A stretch of 19,510 bases of DNA from Neolecta irregularis DAH-3 (taxonomy: Eukaryota > Ascomycota > Neolectomycetes > Neolectales > Neolectaceae). A model generated the notes under the pieces. That model worked only from the letters and a program-made list of their open reading frames with translations. It was not told the DNA's origin and ran no database searches. Below, one piece after another: positions 6,797-17,481 of the stretch. The stretch covers positions 1 through 19,510 of the forward strand of contig LXFE01000358.1 in the NCBI GenBank assembly GCA_001929475.1. The letters run 5' to 3'. Each line of letters begins with the position of its first letter. Positions within the stretch are counted from its first letter, which is position 1. A program made the position numbers and the translations under genes.

Positions 6797-9700
6797 TTAC
6801 AACAGAATTCCTCCAATTAAGGCCGAGACCACCAGCACTAAGCCTTTCTCTGCGACTCTTTCAGCAGAATTAGAAAATTCCGGCAATGATGGTTTAGTCG
6901 AGCTCAACCCTAGCATGTTGCCATATTTACGGGTTGTTGCTGGCGTGCCCTTGGCGCTGGTATCACGTACACTTTGCAGGGCTCCGGTACCAGTGCAGTG
7001 AATGTTGCTGTCTTTCGAGCACAGCGCTTGTCCCAATGAAGCGGAGGCGCCTGCTTCAACAAGAAGATCTAGATGTAAGAAATCAATTCCTGTTGAGTGC
7101 AACCTTGAACGGATTCAATAGAAGAAGATGCAAATGCAGATGCAGATGCAGATGCAGATACTTTGATGTCGACTAAGACTGGTGATACTACCATGCTTGA
7201 GGTATCCCTCCATTCACATTTGCTGTCAGTAATAGCAATAGCCTTGTCCAAACGACCAACCTGCTTGGTCTCGCCATTCGGGTTGACCTTGACCAGAACA
7301 CATTCTTGCTCTGTATCGAGCTTGTCAATAACCTCGTGTTCACAAACAACCTTGGTGCAAGCAGTAGCATGTGATTTGACGAGAACCAAAACATTTCCGT
7401 GAGAGTCGCAAACGGTTTTATACACTACACTAGCCTCAGCATGGCTTTCGGCTTTGGCGATTAGCTGAACACTCCCAGTTGCCTGATCTCGGACAGCAAG
7501 AACCGGAGCTCGGGCATCAGTCAATGCAGGGCTAGACGAGCCGTCTTTGTAGATAACGTTGACAGTGGCAACGCCATTTGCTAAAGTCTGGCTGAAAGTA
7601 ACCTTAGCGATTGCTTCAGCATGAACAGATATGACCGGACTTCCGTATGTAGCTTGTACTTCAGCATCAGATCTAGCGTATGCTTGAGCAAAAACTCGAT
7701 TTTGACCATCTTGAACAAGGCGATAAGATGCATTTGCTCTAGCTTCAGAAAATGCGATGACTGTTTGTAGTGAATGGGCAGAGGTGGTAGATGATGCAGG
7801 ATTGCCTGAACAGAGAGTAGTGGTAGGTGCAACGATAGTGCTCGATGGTCGAAAAGCTCTCGTGGAGGAAATCTCGGCGTGGGGGCATTTTCGGGAGCAC
7901 GACTTCAAAGAAGAAGGAACGGAGGTTCCAACATGCCTGATCGTGCTTGTTATGGTTACGGTACTCGTGAAAGTCGGTCGTTGTATATGGGGGCGAACTG
8001 TAGACTTCACATGAGGTTTATCCCATTCGAAGTCAGAAAACAAATCTGAATCGAACGATGAAGATTCTATATCCGAACTTGATGTTGTGTCCGATTCGGA
8101 ATCAGATTCTGTATCCGAATCCGATGTCAGTATTATGACGGGCTCTAAGCCAGATGCTGTATCCAAACCTGATTTCCGTTTTGGGACCGACTCTGAATCA
8201 ACCTTTGTGAGCAACTCGGAATCAGATTCTGATTCTGTATCCGAATCAGATTCTGATTCTGTATCCGAATCAGATTCTGATTCTGTATCCGAATCCGATA
8301 TCAGTAGTATGACAGACTCTAAAGCAGGTGGTGTATCCAAACCCGATGTCGGTTTTGGGACCGACTCTGAATCAACCTTTTTGACCGACTCAGAATTAGG
8401 TTCTGTATTCAAATCTGATGTCAGTGGTATGACCGATTCTAAGGCAGGTGGTGTATCCAAACCCAATGTCTGTTTTGGGACCGACTCTGAATCAGCTTTT
8501 GTGACCAACTCGGAATTAGATTCTGTATCATCCGATGTCAGTGGTATGACCGATTCTAAAACAGGTGGTGTATCCAATGTCGGTTTTGGGGCAGACTCTG
8601 GATCAACCTTTGTTACCAACTCAGAATCAGAATCTGTATCCGGATTCGATGTCAGTGGTATGTCCGATTCTAAAACAGGTGGTGTATCCAATCCCGATGT
8701 CGGTATTGGGACCGACTCTGAATCAACCTTTGTGACCGACTCAGAACCGGAATCTGTATCCGAATTCGATGTCAGTGGTATGTCCGATTCTAAAACAGGT
8801 GGTGTATCCAATCCCGATGTCGGTTTTGGGACCGACTCTGAATCAACCTTTGTGACCGACTCGGAATCAGATTCCGATTCTTTATCCGATTCTGATGTCA
8901 ACGGTATGACCGATTCTAAAATAGGTGGTATATCCAAACCCGATGTCGGTTTTGGGGCGGACTCTAGATCAACCTTTGTTCCAAACTCGGAATCAGATTC
9001 TGTATCCGTCGGTTTTGGGACTTCTATATCCAAACCCAATGTAACGGTTGGGAGCGATTCTGAATCGACCTCTCTATCCAAACCTGATGTCGGTTTTGGG
9101 ACCGACTCTGGATCAACCTTTGTGACCGACTCGGAATCAGATTCAGATTCTGTATCCGATTCTGATGTCAGCGGTATGACCGATTCTAAAATAGGTGGTA
9201 TATCCAAACCCGATGTCGGTTTTGGAGCGGACTCTAGATCAACCTTTGTTACCAACTCGGAATCAGATTCTGTATCCGTCGGTTTTGGGACTGCTATATC
9301 CAAACCCAATGCAAGGGTTGGGAGCGATTCTGAATCGACCTCTCTATCCAAACCAGATGTCGGGGTTGGAACCGACTCTATATCCGAATCTGAAATTGAT
9401 TGTGTATCTAATAATTTTTCTGCATCTGTATCATAACCACAACATAAAGGCGATTCTGTCGTCTTATGGACAATTACATCAGATTTCGGTTTTAAATGTA
9501 AATCGGAGTGCGATTCCGACTCCCAAACGATGCTAGAATCTGGGTCCCAATCAGAATCGGAGGAATCTTTATCTCCGACTCCCCATCCATTAAACCATCG
9601 AGTCCAGAAACTGGTTGACTTATCTTCCTTGCTGTCTTCAAGACCAGGAAACACAATTGCAATTTTGTGATGGTGAATTTCTAATTGAGCTGTTTTTGCG

Positions 9701-10753
9701 GGCGGTCCCACGATTTCGATATCGTTCCTCAAGTTATCGAGAATTATGTTTCCATATTGTGTAGCAGTGGAGAGGAAACTGTCTTTTAGGAAATGTCGGA
9801 AGGTATCATTCCTTGCCAACTTATCGTACAACTCATCCAAGTAAAACGCCATGCCACGTTTGACAGCTTCTTGGTCGGGTAGATTTCCAAATACTAGATA
9901 GTAACGAATCAGATTGGCGGTTTTACTTTCGTTATCTATCGTAATTCTGGCGACTTCGTCTTTAAAATCGCTGATTGAAACAGCCTCGTCAATGGGTTCC
10001 TCCTTATATAAGGAATTTTCCAGAAAACTGGACTTTCTCGGAGAATAGGGCGAAGCAGCATCGTCGTCAGATATTTCATCTGAAGTGTGATCAACGGGAT
10101 TAATCATGATAGGCTGCTTTTGACCTAATGCTCGGCCATCAATAGGTTTCTCAAGAGCAGAAAGATCTTGAATTTGAGATGTTGAATGAGCGGTTGGTGT
10201 GGAGGCTTGGGTCATTGAATAGACTTCGCCATCGTAAAGGAATTCCAAACTGAAGACCCCGTCTTGATTGAGCAACTTGGCTTCGCCATATTTAGATATG
10301 CGTTTCTCTGCATACAATTCGCTTATTAGAGAAGTAACTTCATTGGCGACAAGCTCGCTCTGCTCAGTAACTGGAATATTAAGGTGTTTAAGCGCTTGCG
10401 GAACTGTCTTGACAAGTTTTTCGAGGATGACCGAAACTCCGTAATGAATAGCGAACTTGTCCCGATTACCCGCAGTTCGACTGTATTGAACCTTGTTGGC
10501 AAGTTCAGCTTTCAAGTCATGAACCTGTCTAGAAATGAGTTCTTGAGCTGTTTCCCACTACACTCTTAGTTGAATTATCATCCCATCATCATACGGATTG
10601 AGGTCCATCGGATTCTTGAAGGGTAACACTACCGATCGGGGCAATGGGCAGTACTGTTGGAGTAGTATTGCCAAGCTCAGAGTTGGGCGGTGCGGCATAG
10701 ACAGCAAGAGTGGATAAGAGTAGGCATAGCGTACTAAGCTTTGAGGAAATCAT
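6797..10753 (-). CDS. GPI-type cell-surface protein with Ser-Asp/Glu repeat stalk (1294 aa)
   Basis: Exons 10595-10753, 7104-10557 and 6797-7068. Introns are 37 nt (10558-10594) and 35 nt (7069-7103). Phases 0 and 1 close exactly. Residues 1-20 are a signal peptide (MISSKLSTLCLLLSTLAVYA). Residues about 21-430 form a mixed N-terminal region with no family I recognise, including a likely helical part and acidic patches. Residues about 430-900 are tandem units of about 40 aa (VTKVDSESVPKPTSGLD ... PLTSDSDTESDSE), very rich in Ser, Asp, Glu and Pro. A Ser/Thr-rich linker and a Cys-containing, Ala-rich region follow, with local Lys-Val-Ser-Ala-Ser-Ala repeats. The last exon ends in a hydrophobic GLVLVVSALIGGILL, a typical GPI-attachment signal, preceded by small residues. 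It is probably exported to the wall or plasma membrane; adhesion or cation binding is inference. Without the last splice the protein would end at 7069 and lose the anchor. Confidence 0.85.
8087..9436. repeat. coding tandem repeats (about 120-bp unit, 270-bp higher order)
   Basis: About ten degenerate units of roughly 110-130 bp encode the Ser-Asp/Glu stalk of the surface protein. A higher-order duplication of about 270 bp is clear: the block containing ACCGATTCTAAAATAGGTGG at about 8909 recurs at about 9179 with few changes. Minor arrays of 18 bp (ATTCTGATTCTGTATCCG) lie at 8226-8300. Because GAATC and GATTC are reverse complements, the plus strand is also open for 449 codons across the array. 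Confidence 0.9.
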
Positions 10754-10852
10754 GAGTTCACAGCAAGAGGAAAAGCGAGGGTGATGAAATTTGAAACGAG
10801 AGACTGGCTGGTGTGCTCAGGGGAACTGGAGAAGATATCCTGGGAAAGAGAG

Positions 10853-10862
10853 ATTTTATATA
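10853..10862 (-). promoter_or_regulatory. TATA box of the surface-protein gene
   Basis: TATATAAAAT on the minus strand, about 100 nt before the ATG at 10753, followed by a pyrimidine-rich leader (CTCTCTTTCCC). Confidence 0.6.
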
Positions 10863-11607
10863 TTGATCCTCAATTTTATGTTGCGGGAGACGCCTAATGT
10901 GGTGTGATTTCATTGAGACCTAAATTAAATAAATTTGACCTGAAGAGATATTGTCTCCTGGATGATGACTTCCTCACCAAGATTCTCGCTTCTAGCACCG
11001 AACGGAGAACAGCTAAGCAGATAGATCGGTTGCATCGGGTGCGGAAAGGGCACCACAAGGTCTAAAAGAGAGTGTCGGGTATGATTCTCGCCAAATGTGA
11101 TTCGCGCAGTTCTGGGACCTTTTAATAACTTTTTGTTCCACTGATTGCCGGAGCTCCTGACAAGATGATAACTTGTGATAGACTCGGCAGGGGGGTTGAT
11201 TGCAAGGATGGCCATTGACGATAATAATCAAGCAGATATTGTATATGAATCGTTCACAACACAGCTGCACTTGAAGAGGACCATTTAGAGATGCGCAGCG
11301 GCAAGCGCGTGAAGCATGTGGCGATGGCTCCGCCAAAAACCACCAAACCAAAAATACATTGTTTCCAGCGAGATTCCCGGACATGTAGCGGGGAGGCCAA
11401 CCGATGTAGCGGCGGTGGCGAGCTTGCGCGTGCGATGGGAGGCAACATTGTGTTGCTGCTCTGCCTGCGCAGTGTCTGCGATACAATAGTATCCGCGATA
11501 TCACAGCAGCATCTGCATAACAGCGGCGCGATCCCGCAATGCCTGCGACCAGAAAAACACAGAATGCGGGCAGGAATGTGCCGGAAGCGGCGGTGGGTGG
11601 AGTTTGG
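10863..11607. other. long divergent intergenic region, no gene supported
   Basis: Upstream DNA shared by the surface-protein gene (minus) and the MADS-box gene (plus). The first half is AT-rich; from about 11290 it becomes clearly GC-richer. Overlapping minus-strand frames (10925-11504) are Cys/Arg-rich nonsense, and I find no splice structure. A short tRNA-Pro-like fragment at 11078-11091 does not fold into a tRNA. No other element is visible. Confidence 0.5.
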
Positions 11608-11615
11608 TATAAAGG
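11608..11615 (+). promoter_or_regulatory. TATA box of the MADS-box gene
   Basis: TATAAAGG, 108 nt upstream of the ATG at 11716, followed by a C/T-rich leader. Confidence 0.55.
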
Positions 11616-11715
11616 AGCGCCAACCTTCCCGTTTGACGCTTTGCCCTTGTCCGCACCCGCAAACGCTCTAAGCCTGATTCAGACACTCCCAGTCCCAGTT
11701 GAGAAGGATCCAGCG

Positions 11716-12523
11716 ATGCCCAGAAACAACGGCAACAACCTCCAGCAGCGCCCAGACGCCCTGCTCGATCCCGCGCTGCAGGATTCCGTCCCGGCGCCGC
11801 CACCAGCAAAGGTGATTTGCCACTCTCCTGCTCCTGATCACCACCGCTGACTCTCTAAAGCGACGGAGATCGGCCGATTCGGACGATGACGACGATGGTA
11901 AACAAGAAATCGGCAGAGAACGTATCATTCGCCGCTCTGCGCGCCCCTATTGTTGACATTCCACAGGGAGAAAGATAGAAATCAAGTTTATCGAGGACAA
12001 AGGCCGTCGACACATCACATTTAGCAAGAGAAAGGCCGGAATCATGAAAAAGGTGCGGGCATCTGGCAGTCAATTGACCAAGCTAATGCAAATTTCTAGG
12101 CGTACGAGTTGTCGGTCCTCACCGGAACTCAAGTGCTACTCCTCGTTGTCTCCGAGACCGGTCTTGTATATACATTCACAACGCCAAAACTCCAGCCAAT
12201 TGTCACGAAATCCGAGGGAAAGAATCTTATTCAAACCTGCCTCAATGCTCCGGAAGATGGGCAACAAGACGACCTCGAACAAGTGCATCAAGCTCATGCT
12301 ACTCACGCTGCACATGTTCAGCAGCAAATTTCTACACATATCCCTCCTCCGGGATTAAACTCGTGGCCTGATCAAGCAGCTGCTTATCAGGCCTATATAT
12401 CTGTACGTGTTTGAATGTATCAGATAATGGCTTATTTTATAGGGCCATCATGACAGCCATCGACCGAACAACTTGCCTTCAATTCACCATCAGGGCGATG
12501 AAGGGGACAAGCTTTCGGTGTAA
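11716..12523 (+). CDS. MCM1: MCM1/SRF-type MADS-box transcription factor, five exons
   Basis: A nuclear DNA-binding regulator that, in this family, dimerises on CArG-like sites and recruits partners controlling mating, cell cycle and metabolism. Exons are 11716-11811, 11861-11897, 11967-12052, 12100-12402 and 12443-12523; introns are 49, 69, 47 and 40 nt and all phases close, giving 200 aa. An acidic run (SADSDDDDDG) precedes the MADS box: RKIEIKFIEDKGRRHITFSK, then RKAGIMKK, then AYELSVLTGTQVLLLVVSE and TGLVYTFTTPKLQPIV. This is the SRF/MCM1 (type I) version. The SAM-like extension ends in NLIQTCLNAPE. The C terminus is short and His/Gln-rich. The start is the first ATG after the TATA box; the frame is open further upstream, but that would run through the promoter. 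Confidence 0.93.
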
Positions 12524-12917
12524 CATGTTTTAGTAAAGGTGTTTACGCGCGTCTGGTAGGCACGTTGTTCATGCTTTGTGATTTTGTTGTTTGGTTTTGC
12601 TTTTCGCTATAGTATATCAGTTGAATTTTGGCCTCCACTATGAAGAGAGTTTGTGTATTATACTCAAAAAAGTGTTGTGTGCAATCAGGTCAGGATCCTC
12701 CAATAAATAATCTGCTCAATGTCAATCTAACTGTGACATCCGCCAAACTAATAACCTAAGTATAAGAACAGACATAAAAAGAGCACCCTATATACGCCTT
12801 CAACTTCGTTTATTTATAGTTTAAGGAACACCGTGTCCATGCTTGCATGGGATATAGAGCCCGCAACAACATTCAATGCAAAAAATAAACGAGATAGCCA
12901 GCCTGTATTCTTAAACC
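12524..12917. other. convergent intergenic region
   Basis: About 390 bp between the stops of the MADS-box and NIPA genes. It is AT-rich with AATAAA-like runs on both strands, consistent with two 3' UTRs. No gene, RNA or repeat is seen. Confidence 0.5.
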
Positions 12918-14319
12918 CTAATATTTCTTCCGTAAAATTAATGTCTTCCAGCCTTTCAAAAATGGAATTTGGCTAAAGTCGATTTTAAGAAGACTTTTCC
13001 TTGAATTTCTAAGGAGACTAGTTTGTTCACAGTGAGCAATTTGGTCATGATCTTGGTCGTGATCGGACTCTTCGATTAGTTTCCAAACCTGTTCTTCTTC
13101 GGTAGACATTTCTCTGAGCAGACCCATGGTGCCTTCCGCAGATTCGTTTAGATCTAGAATGAGGGTGGACGGGTCGGACGCTGCTTCTCGCTGCAGTCGC
13201 CACGATAGAGTGAAGACACCCACAAAAAGGATAAATGCGCCAACAATTACGAGGGATATCTGTAAAGTGGAGAGAAGGGATGCCTGGGAATAATATATCT
13301 GGAATAAGCCTCTTTTTGCAGCGTAGCACAAACCAGACCATCAAGCATGGCTGTGATGTTGTATATGCAAAACATTAATGGGTACAAGATTGTAGTTGTA
13401 CACAAACGTAGGGCACGATTTAGTAGGTACAACTGGATATTTAGTAATGAAATGTTTTTGTCAATGATACCTGAGTAAGAGCTATAGAGATCATGATTGC
13501 AAGCAAGAACCATGACTGCCAATGATTAAACTGGTTTTGCTTCTCAACAAAGGTTTTCAAGAGCAATTCAACGATGGCTTTTGAAAGAAGGAGGCCATGA
13601 GCAGAAAGAATACTGGACATTGGCCCGATTCGTGCAAAGAAAGACGTACCCGCTGAGTATCCCGAACAATACACCACGCAGCAGTTTCCAGCCTTGACTA
13701 GTTTTGTAAGAACGAGTCATGGCACAAGCCCTGGATCCTATCAAGATGCAAACAGACAAGAGGGCTTGGAAGGACATCCAACCAATAAACGGGTCTCGAC
13801 GAAGAAAGGCCAAAAGTTCCTCGAGGGAGTGAGAAGGCTCCGAGACAACTCCAAAAGCAGCAATCAAAGCAGCGCCAACCGTAACCAATATTGAACCAAG
13901 GATAGAAATGGCGGTGAAGGACTCGTGCAGAAGAATCGAGGCCCACATGGCGTTGAATATCAAACCACTCTGCAACCAGATTAGGATGCAACGAGACAAC
14001 GCAGGACTATTTTGTCCTTGGAGAACAACGTACGGCATGCAAAGGTGCAAGAATGACAACGGGCAAAGTGGTGATCTGGACGCTCGAGCCGGCCAGATTC
14101 GCGCAGACATAGGTTGCAAGACCGACTCTCCACATGGGTCGTTTCCATGTCTTTCGCCGTGTTGAGTGGGTCTCTTCACGGACATGGGATTTGCGTTGCA
14201 GCGTCAGTCCTGGAGGATCAGTTTGGTGGTGGATATCGCATACCCAGCGACTGGATCGCCGATGTGAGAATGCCCACAGTAATGCCCAGGCTGATGGCAC
14301 CGCCTGCAGAAAGCCCCAT
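12918..14319 (-). CDS. NIPA-like magnesium transporter, six exons
   Basis: A polytopic membrane protein of the NIPA/DUF803 family, which transports Mg2+ or acts in its homeostasis, at the plasma membrane or endosomes in characterised members. Exons are 14244-14319, 14034-14209, 13650-13969, 13471-13612, 13334-13432 and 12918-13298. Introns are 34, 64, 37, 38 and 35 nt with matching phases, giving 397 aa. Family landmarks are the first helix GAISLGITVGILTSAIQSLG, APLHASGLIFNAMWA after the second splice, ILGSILVTVGAALIAAFGV, SGILSAHGLLLSKAIVELL, LYLLNRALRLCTTTILYP, CIYNITAMLDGL and GVFTLSWRL. The C-terminal tail is hydrophilic with an acidic His-Asp cluster. The start is the ATG at 14319 just before the first helix. 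It is divergent from VMA4 over 124 bp. Confidence 0.92.
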
Positions 14320-14443
14320 ATGCGAGGCTCGGGCAGAAATAGCGTCGGGAGGGAAAGGCGCAACAACGGGTTCCGCTCAGCCTGCGGATTGGCTATGGCG
14401 GTGAGTCAAACTCCGTTTCCGGTCCGCCATCCACACTTCCCCT
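14320..14443. promoter_or_regulatory. shared divergent promoter, NIPA gene and VMA4
   Basis: Only 124 bp separate the two start codons, so both genes must be initiated from this short GC-moderate segment. No TATA box is visible in either direction. Confidence 0.5.
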
Positions 14444-15295
14444 ATGACGTCCATAGTCCATGCTCTAAGCGATGACCAGGTATCTGCTCCTCCATCTGGT
14501 GTCTGATATGCCGTCAAGGTCAATCAGGAGCTCAAGAAGATGATTGCATTTATCAAGCAGGAGGCAATGGAAAAGGCCAGGGAGGTTCACATCAAGGTAC
14601 CACCCGGCGCCAGGCACGCATCCCACCAGTCTAGGCAGACGAAGAGTTCGCAATCGAAAAGGCCAAGCTTGTCAGGCACGAACAGACTTCCATCGATGCC
14701 AATTACGAAAAGAAAACCAAAGCAGTAAGCATGCAGCAGCAGATTACAAAGAGCAACATTATCAACAGGACCCGTTTGCAAGTTCTCGCCGCGAGACAGG
14801 AAACTCTAGATGGCATCTTTGAAGATGCTAGGCAGAGATTGCCTGATGCGATCCAGACATCGGGACTAAAACCAGAAGAGTTGTACACAAATCTGATTTT
14901 ACAGGCATTGGCATCCTACGCGGTCGTTTTGACACATTCAGGGGTTATATTCACTGATGGAGGAGGTTGTTACGGTCAAGGCAAGAACTAAGGATCATGA
15001 CGTTGTCAATAAAGCTATTTCTTCTGCTGCCAAAAAGTATCAATCACAGACACACCTTCCAGTCAAACTATCCCTCGACGAGAAGAATACTCTTCCTGCT
15101 GAATGGTATATTACCGGCCTAGTCTCAAGAGACTAACAATTCAGCGCCGGAGGTGTCACAATTTCTGGTCTAAATGGGAAAATCGAGATAGTGAACATAC
15201 TTGATGAAAGGCTCCGGCTTTTAGAATCAGAGGCATTGCCCTTCATCCGAGTAACTTTATTCGGGAAAAGCGAGACGAGAAAATTCTTTCATTAG
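14444..15295 (+). CDS. VMA4: V-type ATPase subunit E, five exons
   Basis: Peripheral-stalk subunit of the vacuolar proton pump; with subunit G it forms the stator joining V1 to Vo. Exons are 14444-14479, 14519-14596, 14635-14904, 14942-15105 and 15145-15295, giving 232 aa, the usual length. Introns are 39, 38, 37 and 39 nt. The third (14905-14941) starts with GC instead of GT; splicing there joins NLILQ to [14 protein letters not shown], which fits the family, whereas read-through does not. Other landmarks are [56 protein letters not shown] and [16 protein letters not shown]. The start gives [12 protein letters not shown], matching the ALSDDEV-like N termini of the family. It converges with the CANIN-like gene, 80 bp between stops. 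Confidence 0.94.
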
Positions 15296-15375
15296 ACAAG
15301 TTGGGTTGTGTGTGCGCATCAGTCATAGCGAATTATTATTGGAACGCTTATTTCATCGTCATAGAGGTTTTCCTG

Positions 15376-17140
15376 CTAGTCAATGGCTATTGGATTTGAT
15401 TTCCCATCTTCCAATAGAATGTTTGATAGTTGGTTTAGCTCAGGTTCCAGAAGCATACGCCTTGGCACGAAAAATCTGTCAATTGCGTTCTTATTTTCAA
15501 GTTTTAGTTGGTACTTCATTCGAATCGAGGTCTTTTGCATCAGTGACTTTGCCTAAGATGGTTAGGCTGGATTTGGGACTCCTCATATACTTCTGAGCGT
15601 TCGATAAGAATGCCACGGCTGTCATTGATTTTGCCCTGCTTATTGTTGATGGTCTCTGCAAGGGTTTCAGCTTGGTCTCGAGGTAACTGATTGTGGGGGT
15701 CATCTAAAGCCAAGTCGAGGAGGCGAATGAGAAGCTGAATCTCCAGCCAACCATCTTCATTGCTTGTTGATAGCTCCAGGATGCGAGCTGTGTAATTAGG
15801 GACTAAAGAAGCCTGTCTGGTCAGCAGAGTCTTTTTCGACTAAATATATATACATCCGAATTAAGCTTCGACTTGAAATCCTTGTTTTCAAAAAAGGCTG
15901 CAGCGGCCATGTGGCGCCGCACAAGATGCCCACGCTCAGACGTGGCGGGAAGAATTCGCAAAGCTCGATATCGAACAAGGTTTGATGAAGTGACGCTTAT
16001 CAACCAGGTTGTGACGTGTGAAACCAATCCTGATAATTCGACATGGGGGCAGTGCTGCAAGAGCTGATCTAGAGAGAATTCTGCCCTTGGAGATATCAAT
16101 TCGGTGAGTATGGAATCCATTGAGACGAGCATTATGAATTTGAACATGTCGTATAAAACATCAATCGACAATTTGTTAGTCCTGGTTGTTAGAGACCGAG
16201 AGAGGAAAGAACTAGAGACTGTAAAAGGGCGACGCAAATATCAAACACGAGTGCTAATCTCCATGCATACTGTCCAGTGTTTAGATATTTTGGCATTACT
16301 AGAGAATGAGGGAGAAAAGTGAGCGGGAATACCATTTGTTAGCAGGTAAATCTTTCGAGGAATCCTGAGCAAGGCTGTATCACCGCCGAGTGCAGTGACG
16401 GTATTTAAAACTTTATCCCAAATTAAATTTGAAGGTTTCCAATGATTTGATCCCTGATGTCAGCCTGTTCTCGAGCTGAATCTTTTACGATATAAGCCTT
16501 TATGATACTTGCATAAGATGAAGCTAACTGCTGCGAGGTCTCAAAGGCCACTATATATTAGTTAGGGGGACGGGCTGGGATGTAGATAACGTTCGGATAG
16601 CATCCAATGGACCAAGACCAAGGGAGTGTTCTCGCCAGACGTTAGCATGCGTTGGATGTACCCCGATTTGAAATGCAGCATCCGTCTTTCGGGATCTTTG
16701 ATAAGCAAAAGACATCCCTGTTGATAGCGGCTTGCCTTGAAGACAGTCCAGCCAGCCGTTAGCTTGTTCGTTCGGGAAAATCAGATCTCGGCGTCCGAGT
16801 CTTTGCGAGAAGTAAAAATATGCAGGCGGTAGGCGGGCTATGTGACCGGTCTGGACTATATGGGCAAGGGCGTCTGCTGTATTGTTCCCCAAAGCTTCAT
16901 CTAGCAAAGTATTGCGTCCGGCATTTTGCAAGATATCGTCGGTAACTTCAATCTGGGCCAGTGCATCGCATGCTTTGAATCGCTCTTGTTTGTCTTGTCG
17001 TTCTAGTTTCTCGGCAAGCAAGTGTTCCAGGGAAAATTTTGGGATTTTTCTTGTCCTGCTTGTTACTGGTGGTGATTCCGAACCTTGACGAAGCGGTTGA
17101 CTGCGATTAGTGAGCATCCGGTGAAAAAGTACGCTGTCAT
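15376..17140 (-). CDS. CANIN-like SMC5/6-associated protein, eight exons
   Basis: Exons are 17133-17140 (8 nt), about 16613-17100, 16489-16550, 16333-16453, 16220-16298, 15854-16181, 15591-15812 and 15376-15552; introns are mostly 32-41 nt. The product is about 494 aa. The exon 2 donor is uncertain: 16612 or 16618 (acceptor 16551), or 16571 with acceptor 16531. Visible features are a charged N-terminal helix (LEHLLAEKLERQDKQERF), an all-helical middle, and near the end KINDSRGILIERSEAKSL, then QKTSIRMKYQLKLE and AIDRFF. That last stretch resembles the DSRG...RTEAKD...L..RL.YQ motif I associate with the CANIN domain (Coiled-coil SMC6 And NSE5 INteracting). If so, the protein would serve SMC5/6 recruitment in DNA repair. 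The gene itself is well supported by consecutive in-frame splices; the family call is from remembered motif shape only. Confidence 0.65.
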
Positions 17141-17168
17141 TTGATTGCTGCGATTAGGTACGCTGTCA
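17101..17168 (-). repeat. partial duplication around the first splice sites of the CANIN-like gene
   Basis: On the minus strand TGACAGCGTAC ... CTAATCGCAG occurs twice. One copy is 17101-17139, covering exon 1, donor, branch and acceptor. The second is a compact copy at 17148-17168 in the leader, where the same ends are joined with 18 nt missing. Confidence 0.7.
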
Positions 17169-17481
17169 AAAAAGAGGATGTTACAAGGGACACGTCGATA
17201 TACATTCATCATCCCAAACTCCATCAATTCTATAAGTATAAACACGAACAAAAAACGACCTATTGATATTACACCCAATCTACCCAATACACCGAACCGA
17301 AATGGAAAAAAGACAAAAATGTAGCAAAGTGGACACAGAACCCAATGAATAGAAAACGAAGTAGGAGGCATCGAATGAGCGACCGCCCAAAACACCTGTC
17401 CGGGACTATAAGAAACAAGAGGAAGGATCTAGCGAGTAAAAACAAACATGAACAAGGCGGATAAGAATGCAGATGCTATGG
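17141..17481. other. intergenic region between HSF-type and CANIN-like genes
   Basis: A 341-bp AT-rich spacer serving as the 3' region of the HSF-type gene and the promoter/leader of the CANIN-like gene, both on the minus strand. Apart from the short duplication at 17148-17168 I see no defined element or TATA box. Confidence 0.45.

Noticed and set aside
11078-11091. tRNA-Pro gene fragment (GGTATGATTCTCGC)
   Set aside because: It resembles the D-arm and 5' anticodon stem of tRNA-Pro and has GGTCTA upstream, but no matching anticodon 3' arm, T-arm or acceptor stem follows, so no tRNA can fold.
11013-11504. 163-codon minus-strand ORF upstream of the MADS-box gene
   Set aside because: Its Cys/Arg/His-rich composition is typical of a non-coding frame in GC-rich DNA, it overlaps other such frames, and it shows no family similarity.
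11539-11715. upstream in-frame extension of the MADS-box protein
   Set aside because: The frame is open from 11539 but runs through the TATA box at 11608, so the ATG at 11716 is the better start.
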